64,000 nucleotides of DNA from Spiroplasma turonicum (GCF_001262715.1 NZ_CP012328.1:682001-746000), one strand, 5' to 3'; positions 12,256 to 23,782 are shown, counted from the stretch's first letter. Notes: generated from the letters alone by a model not told the origin. A program made the numbers and translations.

Positions 12256-13194
12256 AACACTAAAAAATGAAATAGAAAAAATATCATTAACTTCATTTCA
12301 AAGAGATAATGTTAATGAGCATTTTAATAAAATAAGCAACGAAATTAAAAAACAGGGTATTGCTAATAATATACAAAAACAAGGTTCTTTTGGGAGGGGC
12401 ACTGTAATAAAGGGGCAAGAAAGTGATGGATTTGACTTAGATATAGCGATATTAGTAAATAACAATAATGCATCTAGAGCCAATCAGTTAAATGACAGTA
12501 TAATGAGTTTACTAAAAAAATTATATCCAGAAAAAATTATGTTAATTGAAAAAAAGCAAAAGCTATAGGTATTAAAGTTAAAAGTAATTTTTCAATTGAT
12601 ATTACACAAATTTTTAAAACAAATTACGAAGAGTTAGTATTTAATAGTTATACAAATAATTTTGAAAATTCATATGCTATTGAATTTAAGAATATGTTTA
12701 GAAAGAAAAGTACTGAATCTAATAATGAGTTAAGAGATATTTGTAGAATATTTAAACATATAAGGGATTCTGTTAAAGATATAGAAGTTAAATCTTTAGC
12801 GCTGGAAATAATGCTTTATAATGCATTTCATTTTCAAAAAGATTATAATTATGGTCAAAGTATGATAAATGCATTAAAGAATTTAGAAGTAAGATTGAAT
12901 AAAATGATTAATGATAATCAATTTCAAAAAATCTCAAATCCTGCATTTAAAAATGATTTAATAAAAACTGGTTTGGAAAATGTTTACGAAGTAAAAGACT
13001 TAATTACTCTAAGTACTTTGGTATTAAAAGTGATAGAAGCTTGTGTTTTGAATGAAAAAGAATTTCATGGTTTAAAAAGAAAGTACAAAGCTTTATCTGA
13101 CTTAAATAAAGATTTTACTAGCTCACTTATACCTGAAAACAAAACTATAATATCAGGAGGTGTTTTTGGTGGAGATCAAGTGAACGAAGATTAA
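12245..13194 (+). CDS. CD-NTase-like nucleotidyltransferase, frame broken at A7
   Basis: Nucleotidyltransferase-fold enzyme, predicted to make a nucleotide second messenger. The motif is QGSFGRGTVIKG (G47, S48) followed by D64-x-D66 in FDLDIAI, with a third Asp in FSIDITQ (about 118), giving the three-Asp metal site. The C-terminal half is helical. GGAGG lies 9 bases before ATG 12245, and the start overlaps the TM gene. At the A7 run 12549-12555 the frame enters a TAG. One extra A gives a continuous 316-residue protein (EKKAKAIGIKVKSNF...). It lies between a four-TM protein and an unknown protein, which suggests a minimal CBASS-like operon. Other NTase-fold enzymes (for example toxin-type MNT) are less likely because of the spacing GSxGRGT-x(10)-DLD and the TM partner. 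Confidence 0.7.
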
Positions 13195-13750
13195 AGAAAA
13201 TACTGATTCAATAGTTTATTCTTCGGAATATTTTAAATTAAGAATTTTAGCTATTTTTTTAAAAGAATCGAATAGTTTTGAAGGCTGTTACATTGTAAAT
13301 TTGAAAAATATTAATGATAATATAAGTAAGTATCACTTTTATACTACTAATTACATTTTGTTTGATAATTTGTGAAAAATGTGTATTAAACCACTAAATT
13401 CAATTATAGATATTAAAAATGAAACTAATTTAGAAGAAATTAATATAAATATTGAAAAATGATTTAAAAATAATTTAATTATTTTTAAATATAATTTAGA
13501 TTTTCTTGGTCAATGTCATAATAGTAATATTGTTGAATTTTACAGGTCTGTTCAAAATGGTGATGACGCGATGGAAGCTTGAACAACATCTATTAAGTAT
13601 AAAGATAATGATTTTGAAAACTTCCAAAAAAAATATAAATTAATACTAAATATTATAAATACCATTAAATATTTAATGGATATAGAGATTTATAATTTTA
13701 TTAAAAATTCAAAAGTTTATGAAGTTGATACGTTTTTTAAAATAGACTAG
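13169..13750 (+). CDS. unknown third protein of the nucleotidyltransferase operon
   Basis: 193 residues, family not recognised. GTG 13169 is chosen because AGGAGG lies 8 bases upstream; a TTG one codon before is an alternative. The gene overlaps the nucleotidyltransferase by 26 bases in another frame, so it belongs to the same operon. The protein is soluble and mixed alpha/beta, with four TGA-encoded Trp. It has conserved-looking patches FYRSVQNGDDAMEAW (about 128-142) and LDFLGQCHNSN, but no known catalytic motif. Its place suggests a regulator, sensor or second effector of the putative CBASS-like system; that is only positional inference. It is followed by about 180 bp with no recognised terminator, then an IS. 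Confidence 0.6.
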
Positions 13751-13932
13751 TATCTTTTATTATTTTATACATAAACCATTTTTCACAATTTTTTGATTAG
13801 TTGTATCAAAAAAATAAATATCATTTTTGCTTTTATGTAATATTTTTTTCATTAATCGATTATAAGATTCAAATAAACAAATAATTAAACAATTAATAAG
13901 GAAAAAATAAACTTTTAAATAATCATAAAGTA

Positions 13933-15401
13933 ATAAGGAAGTTAAGTAGACCAGTATAAAATTACTGGTTTTTTTGATAGAAAGGAAATAATACCAAAAA
14001 TTTATGATAAGAATATAAAAACTGAAGCCGTAAAAAGGTACAAAAACGGTGAAAATATAGACAAAATAGCTAATGATTTAAATATTAAAGCATAATCGCA
14101 ATTAATAAGAATTTGGTATAAGTCCTCAAAATCTTGTTATTCTTATAGTGTATATAATGATTGCAAAGAGGTTAAATTGATGAGTCAAAAGTTAAAAAAA
14201 GATTTTATTTCTAAGGAACTTAAAGAAAAAATAAGGAAAAATAATACTTAAGGACCGAATAAAAAAAACTTAAAACTTGAGATAGAAGAAAAAAATGTTA
14301 GCATTAGCGAGTAAAGAAATATTGGAAAAGTTCATTCCTTCTTGCACGGTAACAATATTGATGAATTTATTGAAAATGAGCAAGAAGGAAAAGATAATGA
14401 TAATGGCAACAAAAGCTTATAAATATTATTCATGCTCTCAAATATATTATTTAGTTGCTAATTATAGCATGGGAACCAATAGGTTAATAAATTATTTTAA
14501 AGTTCATAAAAATACTTATTGGAAATTAAAAATTAAATTAAATTAGAAAACCTTATTTTGTTATAAAAATACAAGCTAAAGATTCCAACTATTAATAGCT
14601 TTGAAAATGAAAGATTTAAAAATGAAATAGACTTAGTAAAGATTTTAAAAAAAGTAAATAATGATTCACAAATAGGTTCTCTTTTAATAAGTAAATGAAT
14701 TTTTTTTAATAAGAATAAAAGAGTTTCTGAAAAAATGATTAACCTAATCAAAAGAGAAAAACCTGAGGTATTTAAAAACTCATTTGATAGGGACGATTTC
14801 AAAAAAATAAGTAATTTCAATGAATCAAAACTAAACATAACTCTTATGTTAGAAATGATGAAATTGAATTGAATTATAATACAATTAATGTAGTTAAAGT
14901 TAGGGGGACAAATCTAAAAATAGAATTAAATAATTAATCTTATAAAACAAAATTAAATTGAATGATATCTTATGATTGGAGTTTAAAAACTATTATTGCA
15001 TATAATTTAAGTTAAAAATGAGAACCCAAGCAGTTCTTAAAATGTTTTTAAAAGAATAAATGACTATTCATTAAACTCTAAAACAAAACAAAATAATACA
15101 ATCTGACAGAGGTTTAGCTTTTTCATGTGAAAAATATATGAATTTGTAAATGAGAATTATAATATAGTGAATTCTATGTCTAAAGAGGTTTTAAACATAA
15201 AGACGCAACCGAAAGTTTAAATAGATAAGTAAAAGGAAAGTTTTAAAACTTATGGGTGCAAATTTAAATATATACAAAATTTTATGATACTTTTAGAAAA
15301 TTTGTTTATAAATTTAATAAATTACAATTTTTGAAATATAATATATTTGATTAAAAAAAACCAACATTTATAAAATAATTGGTCTATTTAGGTTACACTA
15401 T
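13933..15401 (+). mobile_element. IS-A copy 2 (damaged)
   Basis: Bounded by inverted ends TAAGTAGACCAGTATAAA (from 13943) and its partner ending at 15390. The core is 1448 bp, the same length as copy 3. The transposase frame opens at 14295 (MLALASKEILEKFIPSC) and is broken by stops at about 14546, 14896 and beyond. The DDE triad can still be traced in pieces. The right flank TTAGGTTACAC matches that of copy 3, so conservation runs slightly past the core. Confidence 0.85.
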
Positions 15402-15473
15402 GCTGTTTTTTATATTTTTAATATTTATATTTATAATAAAAGGATATTTTATAATATATAACTTTTAACTACA

Positions 15474-16874
15474 TTATAATTCAAAACCATTAGTCTCTAT
15501 TATTTTTTTATATCAATAAAAACTATCTTTTTTATATCTTTTAAGATCTTTTAAATCAAATTCATCCCTATTTACATATATAAATCCGTATCTTTTTTTT
15601 ACACCCTCATGTGTAGATACTAAATCAAACGCACTTCAAGGATTATAACTAAATACATTTATATTATCTTCAAGTATGGCTAGCTTTAATTGTTCAAGAT
15701 GTTTCTTGTAGTAGTCGATTCTATATTCATCATTTATTTTAAAATCATCATTTAATTTATCATATCCACCAATACCATTTTCAGTTATCATTAATGGTAG
15801 GTTATAACGATCTCAAAGTTCTCTCAGAGTATTTCTAAAACCTAATGGATCAATTTCTCATCCAAATTCAGTTTTCTGCAAATTATCATTTTTTATTTGT
15901 TGATACATATTTCTTACACTCTTTAATTTTTGCTGATCAGGTAACTCATCAAAATCTTTATCACTTCGAGGCATCTTAGCAGTGGCTGATGCGTAATAAT
16001 TAAAAGCAATAAAATCAGGTTTAGCATTCTTTATAATATTCATATCTTCATCATTGTACTCAAACATTGAATTTTTATTTTTAAGATAATTTATAACTAA
16101 ACTATTATATTTACCAAAAACACAAGTATCAAGATAAAATCAATTTCTCATTACTCTCATATTAAAGGATGCAAAATTATCAATAGGACTTGAAGTTTCT
16201 GCATAAACAGATGATATATTTGGTGCAGGACCAATTTTTCCATCAGGTATAATTTTGTGACACATATTAATTGCTTTTGCTTGTGCTACCATCATATGAT
16301 GATTTACCTGATAAAGACTTTTTACTTTATTACCATTATCAGGTAAGTTTACTCCGACAATTTCACCAAATAATATCATTATGTTTTGTTCATTAATTGT
16401 TAATCAGTATTTTACTCTATCTCCAAAATTTTCAAACAGAATTTTTGAGTAACATTCAAATGCATTAACTGTGTCATAGTTTAATCAACCTCCATTAATA
16501 TTTAACTTATGAGGTAAATCAAAATGATACATTGTAACTATAGGAGTTATATTAAAACTTATTAATTCATTTATCAAATCATTATAGAAATTTATTCCCG
16601 CTTCATTAATCTTACCAACACCATCAGGTATAATTCTACTTCATGAAATTGAAAACCTATATGATTTTAAACCTAACTCAGCTAATAGTTTTACATCCTC
16701 TTTTCATTTATTATAATGATCAGATGCTACCTTAAAATCAGATGTTCCCTCTGGTATGTTGGTCCTAACGTCTTGGATTGACATGCCCTTCCCATCAGCA
16801 TTATATCCACCCTCGAATTGGTATGCACTTGTGGATGCTCCTCAAAGAAAGTTATCTGGAAATTTTTTTTTCAT
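15474..16874 (-). CDS. 6-phospho-beta-glucosidase (GH1)
   Basis: Hydrolyses phosphorylated beta-glucosides delivered by the PTS encoded just upstream. 466 residues, full length for GH1. The N-terminal signature is FLWGASTSAYQFEGGYNADG, the acid/base Glu lies in LTINEQN (about E162), and the nucleophile Glu in MITENGIGG (about 360). Phospho-sugar-binding residues are expected near the C-terminal HEGVKKRYGFIYV. ATG 16874 has AAAGGAGGAATT upstream. The start overlaps the 3' end of the PTS gene by 23 bases, so it is the last gene of the operon RpiR-PTS-GH1 (if the regulator is co-transcribed). No terminator was seen before the IS 70 bp away. The substrate class is firm, but the exact sugar is not. 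Confidence 0.9.
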
Positions 16875-19356
16875 TTTTTAATTCCTCCTTTGTTTTTAAA
16901 TTAATAAATTCTTTATTTGAGTAATTTATTTCTTTATAATCTAGGATTTGGTAAGAAATATTAATAGAATTTAAACTATTTCATATATTATTTGAAAAGT
17001 TTGACAATATTTTATTTTGTTTTTTGTTATAACTATCAATTAATCGATTGTATAAGTTTATTAATTTATCATTGAAATTATTGACTTCATTTTGATTATT
17101 ATTTACAATTATATTCTGTTCTTCAATTTTTTTAACTAACAAATCATATTTATCATCTAATTTTAAATCATTATATATTTTTGCAAAACTATTATATTTT
17201 GCAAGATTTTTATCTTCATATTTTAAAGCCTTTATATAAATTTTATCTTTGGTAATTTCTAACTTATTTATTATAGATTGTTTTCTCAGTTCTAATTTTT
17301 GTAAAGTAATAATATTTTTTTCGTAGTTTTTATAAATTGAATTAACTTTTTTTACTTCTAAATAATAATTAATTAATTTATTTTTTAATTCCTTTGTTTC
17401 TGATTCTTTTAGATTGAAATTTTTAGATATTATTTTATAAAGTTTTTTATTGTTGTCTCTTATTCCTATATACTCAAGTTTTCTGTCTTTATAAAACACC
17501 AATGTTATTAAAAGTGCAGAAAATAAAGCTACAAAGTTTGCAATTATACCAAAAGCAGTTCCTCAACCGATGTCAAACCCTAATCAAGACATTATTCCTA
17601 ATCCAGTTCTTCTATACTGCGCAACATTTAGAATTCCTGCAAGAGTTCCTCCTACTAGACCACCTAAACAACCATAAAGAAAAGGTTTAATTTTAGGAAG
17701 GTTTATCCCATAAACTATTGGTTCTGTTACACCAAAAATAGCACCAGGCAACGCTGCAAAAATAGCTTGTTTAGTAATTTTGTTTTTTGTAATTATTGAA
17801 ACTGCAATTACTGCTCCTATTTGACCCATTATACCAATTTGACACGAAGCATACATAGCTGATGGATCACCAACTTGCATAGGTAGTGTAATTACAGCAA
17901 TTACAGCAACGTGGGTCCCTGTCAATATTAAAGGTTGTCATAGCATAGCAAATATACCCATACCTATTCCAAATGGTATTTTACCCAATAGTATTACAAA
18001 TTTTGCAATTAATTGTTCAACTATTTTGAAAAAAGGTCCTACAGTAAATAACATAATTATGAAAACACTTAAAAATACTAATGCGGGTCTGAAAACAATA
18101 TCAACAGATGTAGGCATTCATTTTTTTACTCATCTATCCATAAACACAAGCATTAAGCCAGTACAAATCATTGGTAGTACAGTACCTTCATAAGTTTTTA
18201 TTACAATAGGATTTTCAAATACTGTAAACAACGTCCAACCACCACCAAATAAATATCTACTAGTTAATGCAACACCTAATCATATTGCAAACCACGGATC
18301 TCCCTTAAAGTACTTAACGGTACTACACAAGAATACTATACCAACAAGTTCTATCCCAACTTTAGACATTATATACATTAACGCACTGAACAAATCTATA
18401 TCCATAGGAGTTTGCCCTACAGCAGGATTAACAATAACTTTAGATAACACTAGAATGGATTGAATACCGCTGATTACACCAGTTCCAATAAGAACCGGTA
18501 TAGTAGGAAATACTATAGCAGTTATTGCTCCCATTATTTTTTGCTTAAATGGAACTTTTTTCTTTATTTCCTTAACTTCAACTAATTCATCATTAGGTCT
18601 GTCAATTATCTTCTGACACTCATCTTTTACCTTATAGACTTCACCACCAATAATGATTTGTAGTTCTTCACCATTTCAATTAATTCCTTTTGTTAATTCA
18701 ATTTTTTTAATTACTTTTTCATCTACTAATTCCTTATTAATTATCTTAAATCTAAGTCTTGTCATACAATTGTGACAATTAGATTGATTTTTTGTCCCAC
18801 CTATTGCTAGTAAATATTTTAAGGCTAATGATTTGTACTTGCTTTCACGTTTATCTAATATTATTTTATTAATTTTTTCTGAAGATTCTACAACTTCAAA
18901 TTCAACTTCATATAAAAGATCACCCTTATTAACATTTTTTCCTATTTTGTTACAAATTATTTTATAAGTTTTAAAATCTTTTACATCGATTAAAACTGGA
19001 GTTGATCTATCTAAACTTTTTTTATCAATTAAGTCTCAATCAACTCTTAGTACTTCTTCATCTTTTTTTAAGATATCACCCTGTTTTTTGTAAACTTTAA
19101 ATGGAAGTCCATTTAAAGAAACAGTTTCAAGTCCAATATGCACTAAAACAACAGCATCATCATTTTTAAAATATAAAGCATGCTTAGTGTCAGTAATTAA
19201 TTCTATCTTAGAATTATTAAGTGGTGAACACAATATACTATCTGTTGGTTGTATAAATACTCCATCGCCTAGATTTTTTTCAGCAAAAACTGGATCTTTA
19301 ATATTTTCAATTTTATCAATATATCCAGATATTGGTGCATAAACTTTTATCTTCAT
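16852..19356 (-). CDS. PTS beta-glucoside transporter EIIABC with coiled-coil tail
   Basis: Membrane permease that phosphorylates a beta-glucoside during uptake. 834 residues. The EIIA domain is 1-150, with H59 and the phosphoryl-accepting H73 in LVHIGLETV. EIIB is about 170-260, with the Cys in HNCMTRLRF (about 195) and GINWNGEELQIIIG. EIIC is about 270-615, with many TM segments. From about 618 to 830 there is a Lys/Asn/Glu-rich coiled coil not found in classical BglF. The domain order A-B-C also differs from BglF (B-C-A). The in-frame start MKIKVYAPISG at 19356 has GGAAAGGAGAATAT upstream; an earlier ATG at 19380 lacks a site. It lies 84 bp after the RpiR regulator and overlaps the GH1 gene. 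Confidence 0.88.
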
Positions 19357-19372
19357 ATATTCTCCTTTCCAA

Positions 19373-19386
19373 TAGAACATTTTCTA
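19373..19386. promoter_or_regulatory. palindrome in the PTS promoter region
   Basis: TAGAACATTTTCTA, an inverted repeat with 5-bp arms, lies 17-30 bp upstream of the PTS start and just downstream of a TATATAAT-like -10 box on the minus strand. It is a plausible operator for the RpiR-like regulator encoded next door, or for a global regulator. Confidence 0.4.
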
Positions 19387-19440
19387 TTATATAAACATAA
19401 TATGGAAAAAAATATAGAAAGTTATAGTTTATGAACTTGT

Positions 19441-20226
19441 TTAGAAATTATGAACTTGTTTAGTAAGTTTGAAAATTAAATTTGTTAAAATTAGATTTAT
19501 TTGACCAATTCTAATAAAACATCTAGTTTCTTTGGTATAACCAATTAATGTTTTGACAGATATTATATTTTTACTATCTATATTAAATTTATCTAGCTTA
19601 CTAATGTGAGAGTCTGATGTTAAATAAATTGATTTTATGTTTCTTAAATTTACTTTTTTCATTAATAATAAAATCTCACTAATGTCCAGTCCAGTTAAAA
19701 TAAAAAAAACAAGACTATCTTTGTCGAAATTATTAACAAAAAAACTTTCATATTTTCTATTTTCAAAGAAATAACAAGTATTTATAGTATTTAAAAAATT
19801 AGAAAATAGGTTTAATTGTTTAAAATCATTTTCTTCTGTTGAAACTATCATAACTTTATTAGAGTTTTTTATACTTTCTACAAAATAATCTAATTTTTTA
19901 TTTAGTTCATAAAGATTAAAAAGTTTATTTATAACTATTATTTCATTAATTTTTTTATTTTCTTCTTCATTAATTGAATTATTATTCAAACCAAAAAAAT
20001 TATATTCATTTGTTAAATTATGTAATAAATCAGAATAACCTTCATATCCTAGTTTTTTAGAAAAAAGTGTTAGAGTTGATTTAGAAATACTTAGTTTTGA
20101 TGCTATCTCCTTTGACTTATAAAAGTTGCCTTTTTCAGCTTCAATTAATAAGTAATTAGAAATATAAAAATTTAATGTTTTATCATTTAATTTAACAATA
20201 TCTTTTAGTTTTTCTAATAATCTCAT
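19441..20226 (-). CDS. RpiR-family transcriptional regulator
   Basis: 261 residues. The N-terminal helix-turn-helix (about 25-75) contains KSKEIASKLSISKSTLTLFSKKLGYEGYSDL, typical of RpiR/HexR regulators. The C-terminal part (about 100-260) resembles a shortened SIS sugar-phosphate-binding domain (VMIVSTEEND, LVFFILTGLDISE). ATG 20226 is preceded by AAAGGTGA. It stands directly upstream of, and in the same direction as, the beta-glucoside PTS, so it most likely senses a sugar phosphate and controls that operon. The SIS motifs are weak, and the ligand is unknown. Confidence 0.85.
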   Translation of the reverse strand: MRLLEKLKDIVKLNDKTLNFYISNYLLIEAEKGNFYKSKEIASKLSISKSTLTLFSKKLGYEGYSDLLHNLTNEYNFFGLNNNSINEEENKKINEIIVINKLFNLYELNKKLDYFVESIKNSNKVMIVSTEENDFKQLNLFSNFLNTINTCYFFENRKYESFFVNNFDKDSLVFFILTGLDISEILLLMKKVNLRNIKSIYLTSDSHISKLDKFNIDSKNIISVKTLIGYTKETRCFIRIGQINLILTNLIFKLTKQVHNF

Positions 20227-20350
20227 TAATTCACCTTTAATTTATTATATACTTTTATGTATTAAAAAAATATTAATTAATAATTATAATTAAATATGCT
20301 ATTAATTATTTATTAAAAAAATGAAAAAATTTACCGGTTAAATAAAGTAA

Positions 20351-21822
20351 GCATTGTGTAACCTAAGTAGACCAATTATTTTATAAATGTTGGTTTTTTT
20401 GATCAAATATATTATATTTCAAAAATTGTAGTTTATTAAAGTTATAAACAAATTTTCTAAAAGTATCATAAAAATTTTGTATATTTTTAAATTTGCACCC
20501 ATAAGTTTTAAAAAACTTTTCTTTTACTCATCTATTTAAAATTTCGGTTGAGGCGTTATGTTTAAAACCTCTTTTAGACATAGAATGCACTATATTATTA
20601 TTCTTATTTACATATTCAAATATTTTTTCACATGAGAAAGCTAAACCTCTGTCAGATTGTATTACTTTGTTTGATTTAGTGTTTACTGAATACTCATTTA
20701 TCCTTTTAAAAACCTTTAACGAGCTGTTTGAATTTTCGTTTTTATCAAAGTTATATGCAACAATAGTTTTTAAATCCCAGTCATAAAATATCATGCAATT
20801 TAATTTTGTTTTATAAGAAGAATTATTTAATTCTATTTTTAGATTAGTACCATCAACTCCAACTACATTAGGAGTATTGTAATTCATTTCAATCAAATCA
20901 TCTCTAACATAAGAGTTATGTTTTTTAGATTCATTGAAATAACTTGATTTTTTGGAATTGTCCCTACTAAATGAGTTTTTAAATACCTCAGGTTTTTCTC
21001 TTTTGATTAGGTTAATCATTTTTTCAGAGACTCTTTTATTCTTATTAACAAAAATTCATTTCCTTATTAAAAGAGAACCTGTTTGTAAATCATTATTTGA
21101 TTCTTTAAAATCTTTTACTAAGTCTACTGCATTTTCAAATCTTTCATTTTCAAAGCTATTAATAGTTGGAATCTTTAGCTTGTATTTGTATAACAAAATA
21201 GGGTTTTCTAATTTTAATTTCATTTTGAATTTCGAATAAGTATTTTTATGAACTTTAAAATAATTTATTAACCTATTGGTTCCCATGCCATAATTAGCAA
21301 CTAAATAATATATTTGAGAGCATGCATAATATTTATAAGCTTTTGTTGCCATTATCATTATCTTTTCCTTCTTGCTCATTTTCAATAAATTCATCAATAT
21401 TGTTGCCGTGCAAGAAGGAATGGACTTTTCCAATATTTCTTTACTCGCTATTGCCAACATTTTTTTTGATGAAAGTTTAAACTTTTTTCTAATTTTTTTA
21501 TTTTGTCCATAACCAATTTACTTTCTTTATTTTTTTCTTTAAATTTCTTAGAAATAAAATCTTTTTTTAACTTTTGACTCCTTATCTTAACCGCTCTGCA
21601 ATTTTTATATATTATAAGAATAACAAGTGTTTGTGGACTTATATTAAATTCTTATTAATTGCGATCCTACTTTAATATTCAAATCTTTAGCTATTTTGTC
21701 TATATTTTCTCCATTTTTATATATCTCTAAAGCTTTTTTTAAATTTTCATCTTAATTCTTAGCATTATTTCCTTTTTAACAAAAAACCAGTACTTTATAC
21801 TGGTCTACTTAGCTTCCTTTTC
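20351..21822 (-). mobile_element. IS-A copy 3 (best preserved)
   Basis: Core of 1448 bp between TAAGTAGACCAATTATTTTA (from 20364) and the matching inverted end at 21811. Conserved extra ends are GTGTAACC on one side and GAAAAGGAAGC on the other. It encodes an apparently full transposase (20381-21460). A short upstream helix-turn-helix frame (KNGENIDKIAKDLNIK) has stops. Three other copies in the window are more decayed. Confidence 0.88.
20381..21460 (-). CDS. IS-A transposase (DDE)
   Basis: 359 residues, uninterrupted under code 4. The DDE triad is visible: Asp in VVGVDGTNLKIEL, Asp in IQSDRGLAFS, and Glu in HNASTEILNRW. The N-terminal 90 residues are basic and probably bind DNA. The start MLAIASKEILEK follows a run of eight As; the upstream helix-turn-helix frame ends before it, so expression may need frameshifting or may be lost. 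It is related to the IS-C transposase at 26450, with the same spacing of D-D-E motifs, and resembles IS3-like OrfB proteins. Confidence 0.82.
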
Positions 21823-21889
21823 GCTATTAATTACTAATTTAGCTTTTTAATTTTTTCATAATTTTAACTCATTTTAATATATATCTAAC

Positions 21890-21962
21890 ATTTTCAATCA
21901 TTGTTCAACTGTTAAATTTTTTACATAAAAAACTACACCTGTCTCTCTAGTGTAGAATTTTT
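21890..21962 (-). repeat. orphan end of IS-B
   Basis: 73 bp matching the left end and first codons of IS-B orfA (KNLTVEQWL, then TTCTACACTAGAG). The rest of the element is absent. It lies between IS-A copy 3 and the Cys-rich gene. Confidence 0.65.
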
Positions 21963-22073
21963 TTTAATTTAAGAATAATTTATTGAATATTTTATATTTT
22001 TAAAGTATTCAATGTTTTTTCAACGGTCTAGTTGACGTAATTTTAATTGAATTATTATATAAAATAAATATTT

Positions 22074-22187
22074 TTATTTTCTTTCGTGATTGCCTTGACA
22101 GTCACATTCCATGCATTTATGACCACTATTTGTTCCTTTGCATGAACATTTACATCCATTACATGGCAAAATACAACTATTATTCAC
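22074..22187 (-). CDS. 37-residue Cys-rich, metallothionein-like protein
   Basis: Tiny gene with a GTG start at 22187 preceded by AAGGGGTGAG. The product has 8 Cys and 2 His in 37 residues, arranged C-x3-C-x2-C-x-C-x-C-x7-C-x2-C-x-C, plus a lone N-terminal-side pattern SCILPC. The C-x-C-x-C and C-x2-C-x-C groups are the kind that bind Zn, Cu or Cd in metallothioneins. No family was recognised by memory. The strong ribosome binding site and an unbroken composition amid rotted DNA argue that it is real. Alternatively it could be a small zinc-ribbon protein. It sits between two mobile elements, so it may be accessory cargo. Confidence 0.55.
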   Translation of the reverse strand: MNNSCILPCNGCKCSCKGTNSGHKCMECDCQGNHERK

Positions 22188-22428
22188 TTTCTCACCCCTT
22201 ACTTATTATATTATTGTTATAAAGATTAGTATAATATTAACATTTCTTTTTTATATAAAAGTATGTATAATAAGCGAAAATGTCCCCAATAATTAATAAG
22301 CGATTATGTCTTCATTTATAATAAATAAATTGAGGAATTAATAGAAGGAACATTTTAAACACTATGAAACAAGAATAACTAAGATTAATTAGAGAATTAT
22401 TTATAAAAAAAGACACAATAAAAAATAA
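22188..22428 (+). mobile_element. left remnant of IS-D
   Basis: Around 22262-22330 is a sequence with AAGCGAAAATGTCCCC, then a plus-strand frame MKQE(stop)LRLIRELFIKKDTIKNK at about 22364 that looks like the first codons of an OrfA. It is cut off exactly where IS-B begins at 22429. The presumed continuation lies at 28341, on the far side of the composite element. Nothing is recognised in 22188-22261. Confidence 0.45.
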
Positions 22429-22454
22429 ACTGGGAAAAATAAATTTTACAGTTT

Positions 22455-23235
22455 TTAAATAATAGCGCTATCTCTGGCTGGCGTTTTTCAATTTAAAACT
22501 TTTTGTATTCTTTTGTTATTGTACCAATTAATATACAAATTTATGTGTTTGTATATTTCATCAAATTTCATATTGTGAGTATTAATGTGATTTAAATATT
22601 ATCCTTTTAAACAACTAAAAAAATACTCAATTTCTCTGTTGTCTAGTGAATTACCTATTCTACTCATTGATATTTTACAATCCATTTTTTTTACTAAACC
22701 TCTTACTTCATAGCTTGAGTATTGTGTTCCATGATCAGAATGCAATATGAATTTAGTTTTATTAAATTTTTTTAATGTGTCTACAACTAATTGTGTATTA
22801 TTTCTTTTAGATAAACATCATGACTCAATTTTTTTAGTCTTATGGCTAATGGCTGCAAATAAATAATAATTGTTTCCTTCAACCAACCCAGGAATATAAG
22901 AAACATCTGTCGCTATTATGTTGTCTTTTTCCGGATTATAATTACGTTTAACTAAATCAAGAAACTTAACTTTAGTATTTTTTAATTCTTGTTTACGTTT
23001 TTTAACTCTTGTTTTAATTATAAAACCTCATCTTTTCAAATAATGTCTCAAAGTTCTATCATTGATAATGAATCCTTTTTGTTTTAAAATAATGATTATT
23101 TTTCTACTACCATAAATAAATTTTGACTCTATTATTATACTTTCAACAGCATCTTTTAGATGATTATATTTAAACTTTCTACTAACACATTTTTTTATAA
23201 AATGATGTTCTATGCATCAGTATAATTCTTGCTTT
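22455..23235 (-). pseudogene. IS-B OrfB transposase with one nonsense codon
   Basis: IS3-family DDE integrase core. Asp is in IIATDVSYIPG, Asp in LHSDHGTQYSS, and Glu in SLDNREIEYFFS. The HTH_21-like start YGSRKIIIILKQKGF is present. A TAA replaces a sense codon after EYFFSCLKG, removing the last roughly 40 residues (IYKHINLYINWYNNKRIQ... to the TAA at 22455). Probably inactive unless suppressed. Confidence 0.8.
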
Positions 23236-23598
23236 TAATGTTGTGTTTAATGTCTTTATTTTGTTAATAGATTGCCTTTCTTGTTCATCTCTCTTTTTTT
23301 TAATTCAATCTTCTATAATTTCTCTTTTTTGTTCTTCGTTCAAATCATCGATTATTCCAGGAATATCAGAATCATATCTTTTTTTGTATCTTCCAGAACC
23401 TTTTTTTCTAGTTAAACTTGTCATACCATAAATATTTACTAATTTAGCTTTTCTTTTAGTTCTTTTACGAATTTCACATGAGTGTTTCAAAACTTTAGAT
23501 TTTATTATTCTATATTCCAACTCAGCTATTCTTATTCCTTCATTTTTATATATATTTATTATTTTTAATCATTGTTCAACTGTTAAATTTTTTGACAT
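23182..23598 (-). CDS. IS-B OrfA (IS3 family helix-turn-helix protein)
   Basis: 138 residues, starting MSKNLTVEQWLKIINIY. It has an N-terminal helix-turn-helix (KNEGIRIAELEYRI) and a C-terminal charged helix (EEQKREIIEDWIKKKRDEQERQS). It is the DNA-binding part of an IS3-type transposase and reads into orfB through a frame change near an A7 run at its end. Confidence 0.75.
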
Positions 23599-23782
23599 AA
23601 AAAAACTACACCTCTTTCTAGTGTAGAATTTATTTTTCCCAGTTTACCTCATTATAGTGTGAATTTATTTTTCTAAGTTAATTAGTTTTATTCAAACTGC
23701 TTAAGTTATAAATTAGATGATTTTAACCACCTTTGAGGGTAATTTTTTGTTAATATTAAAACATAAATCAAAAGGGGTAAAC

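Larger units (their letters stand above)
22429..23643 (-). mobile_element. IS-B copy a (IS3 family)
   Basis: 1215 bp with inverted ends ACTGGGAAAAATAAATT...CCCAGT. It carries orfA (23182-23598) and orfB (22455 to about 23235) in different frames, as in IS3 elements. Almost intact; orfB has one TAA after SCLKG. Confidence 0.88.

Noticed and set aside
14533-14838. Minus-strand hydrophobic frame (and the similar 20952-21239 plus)
   Set aside because: Both are antisense shadows of the IS-A transposase.
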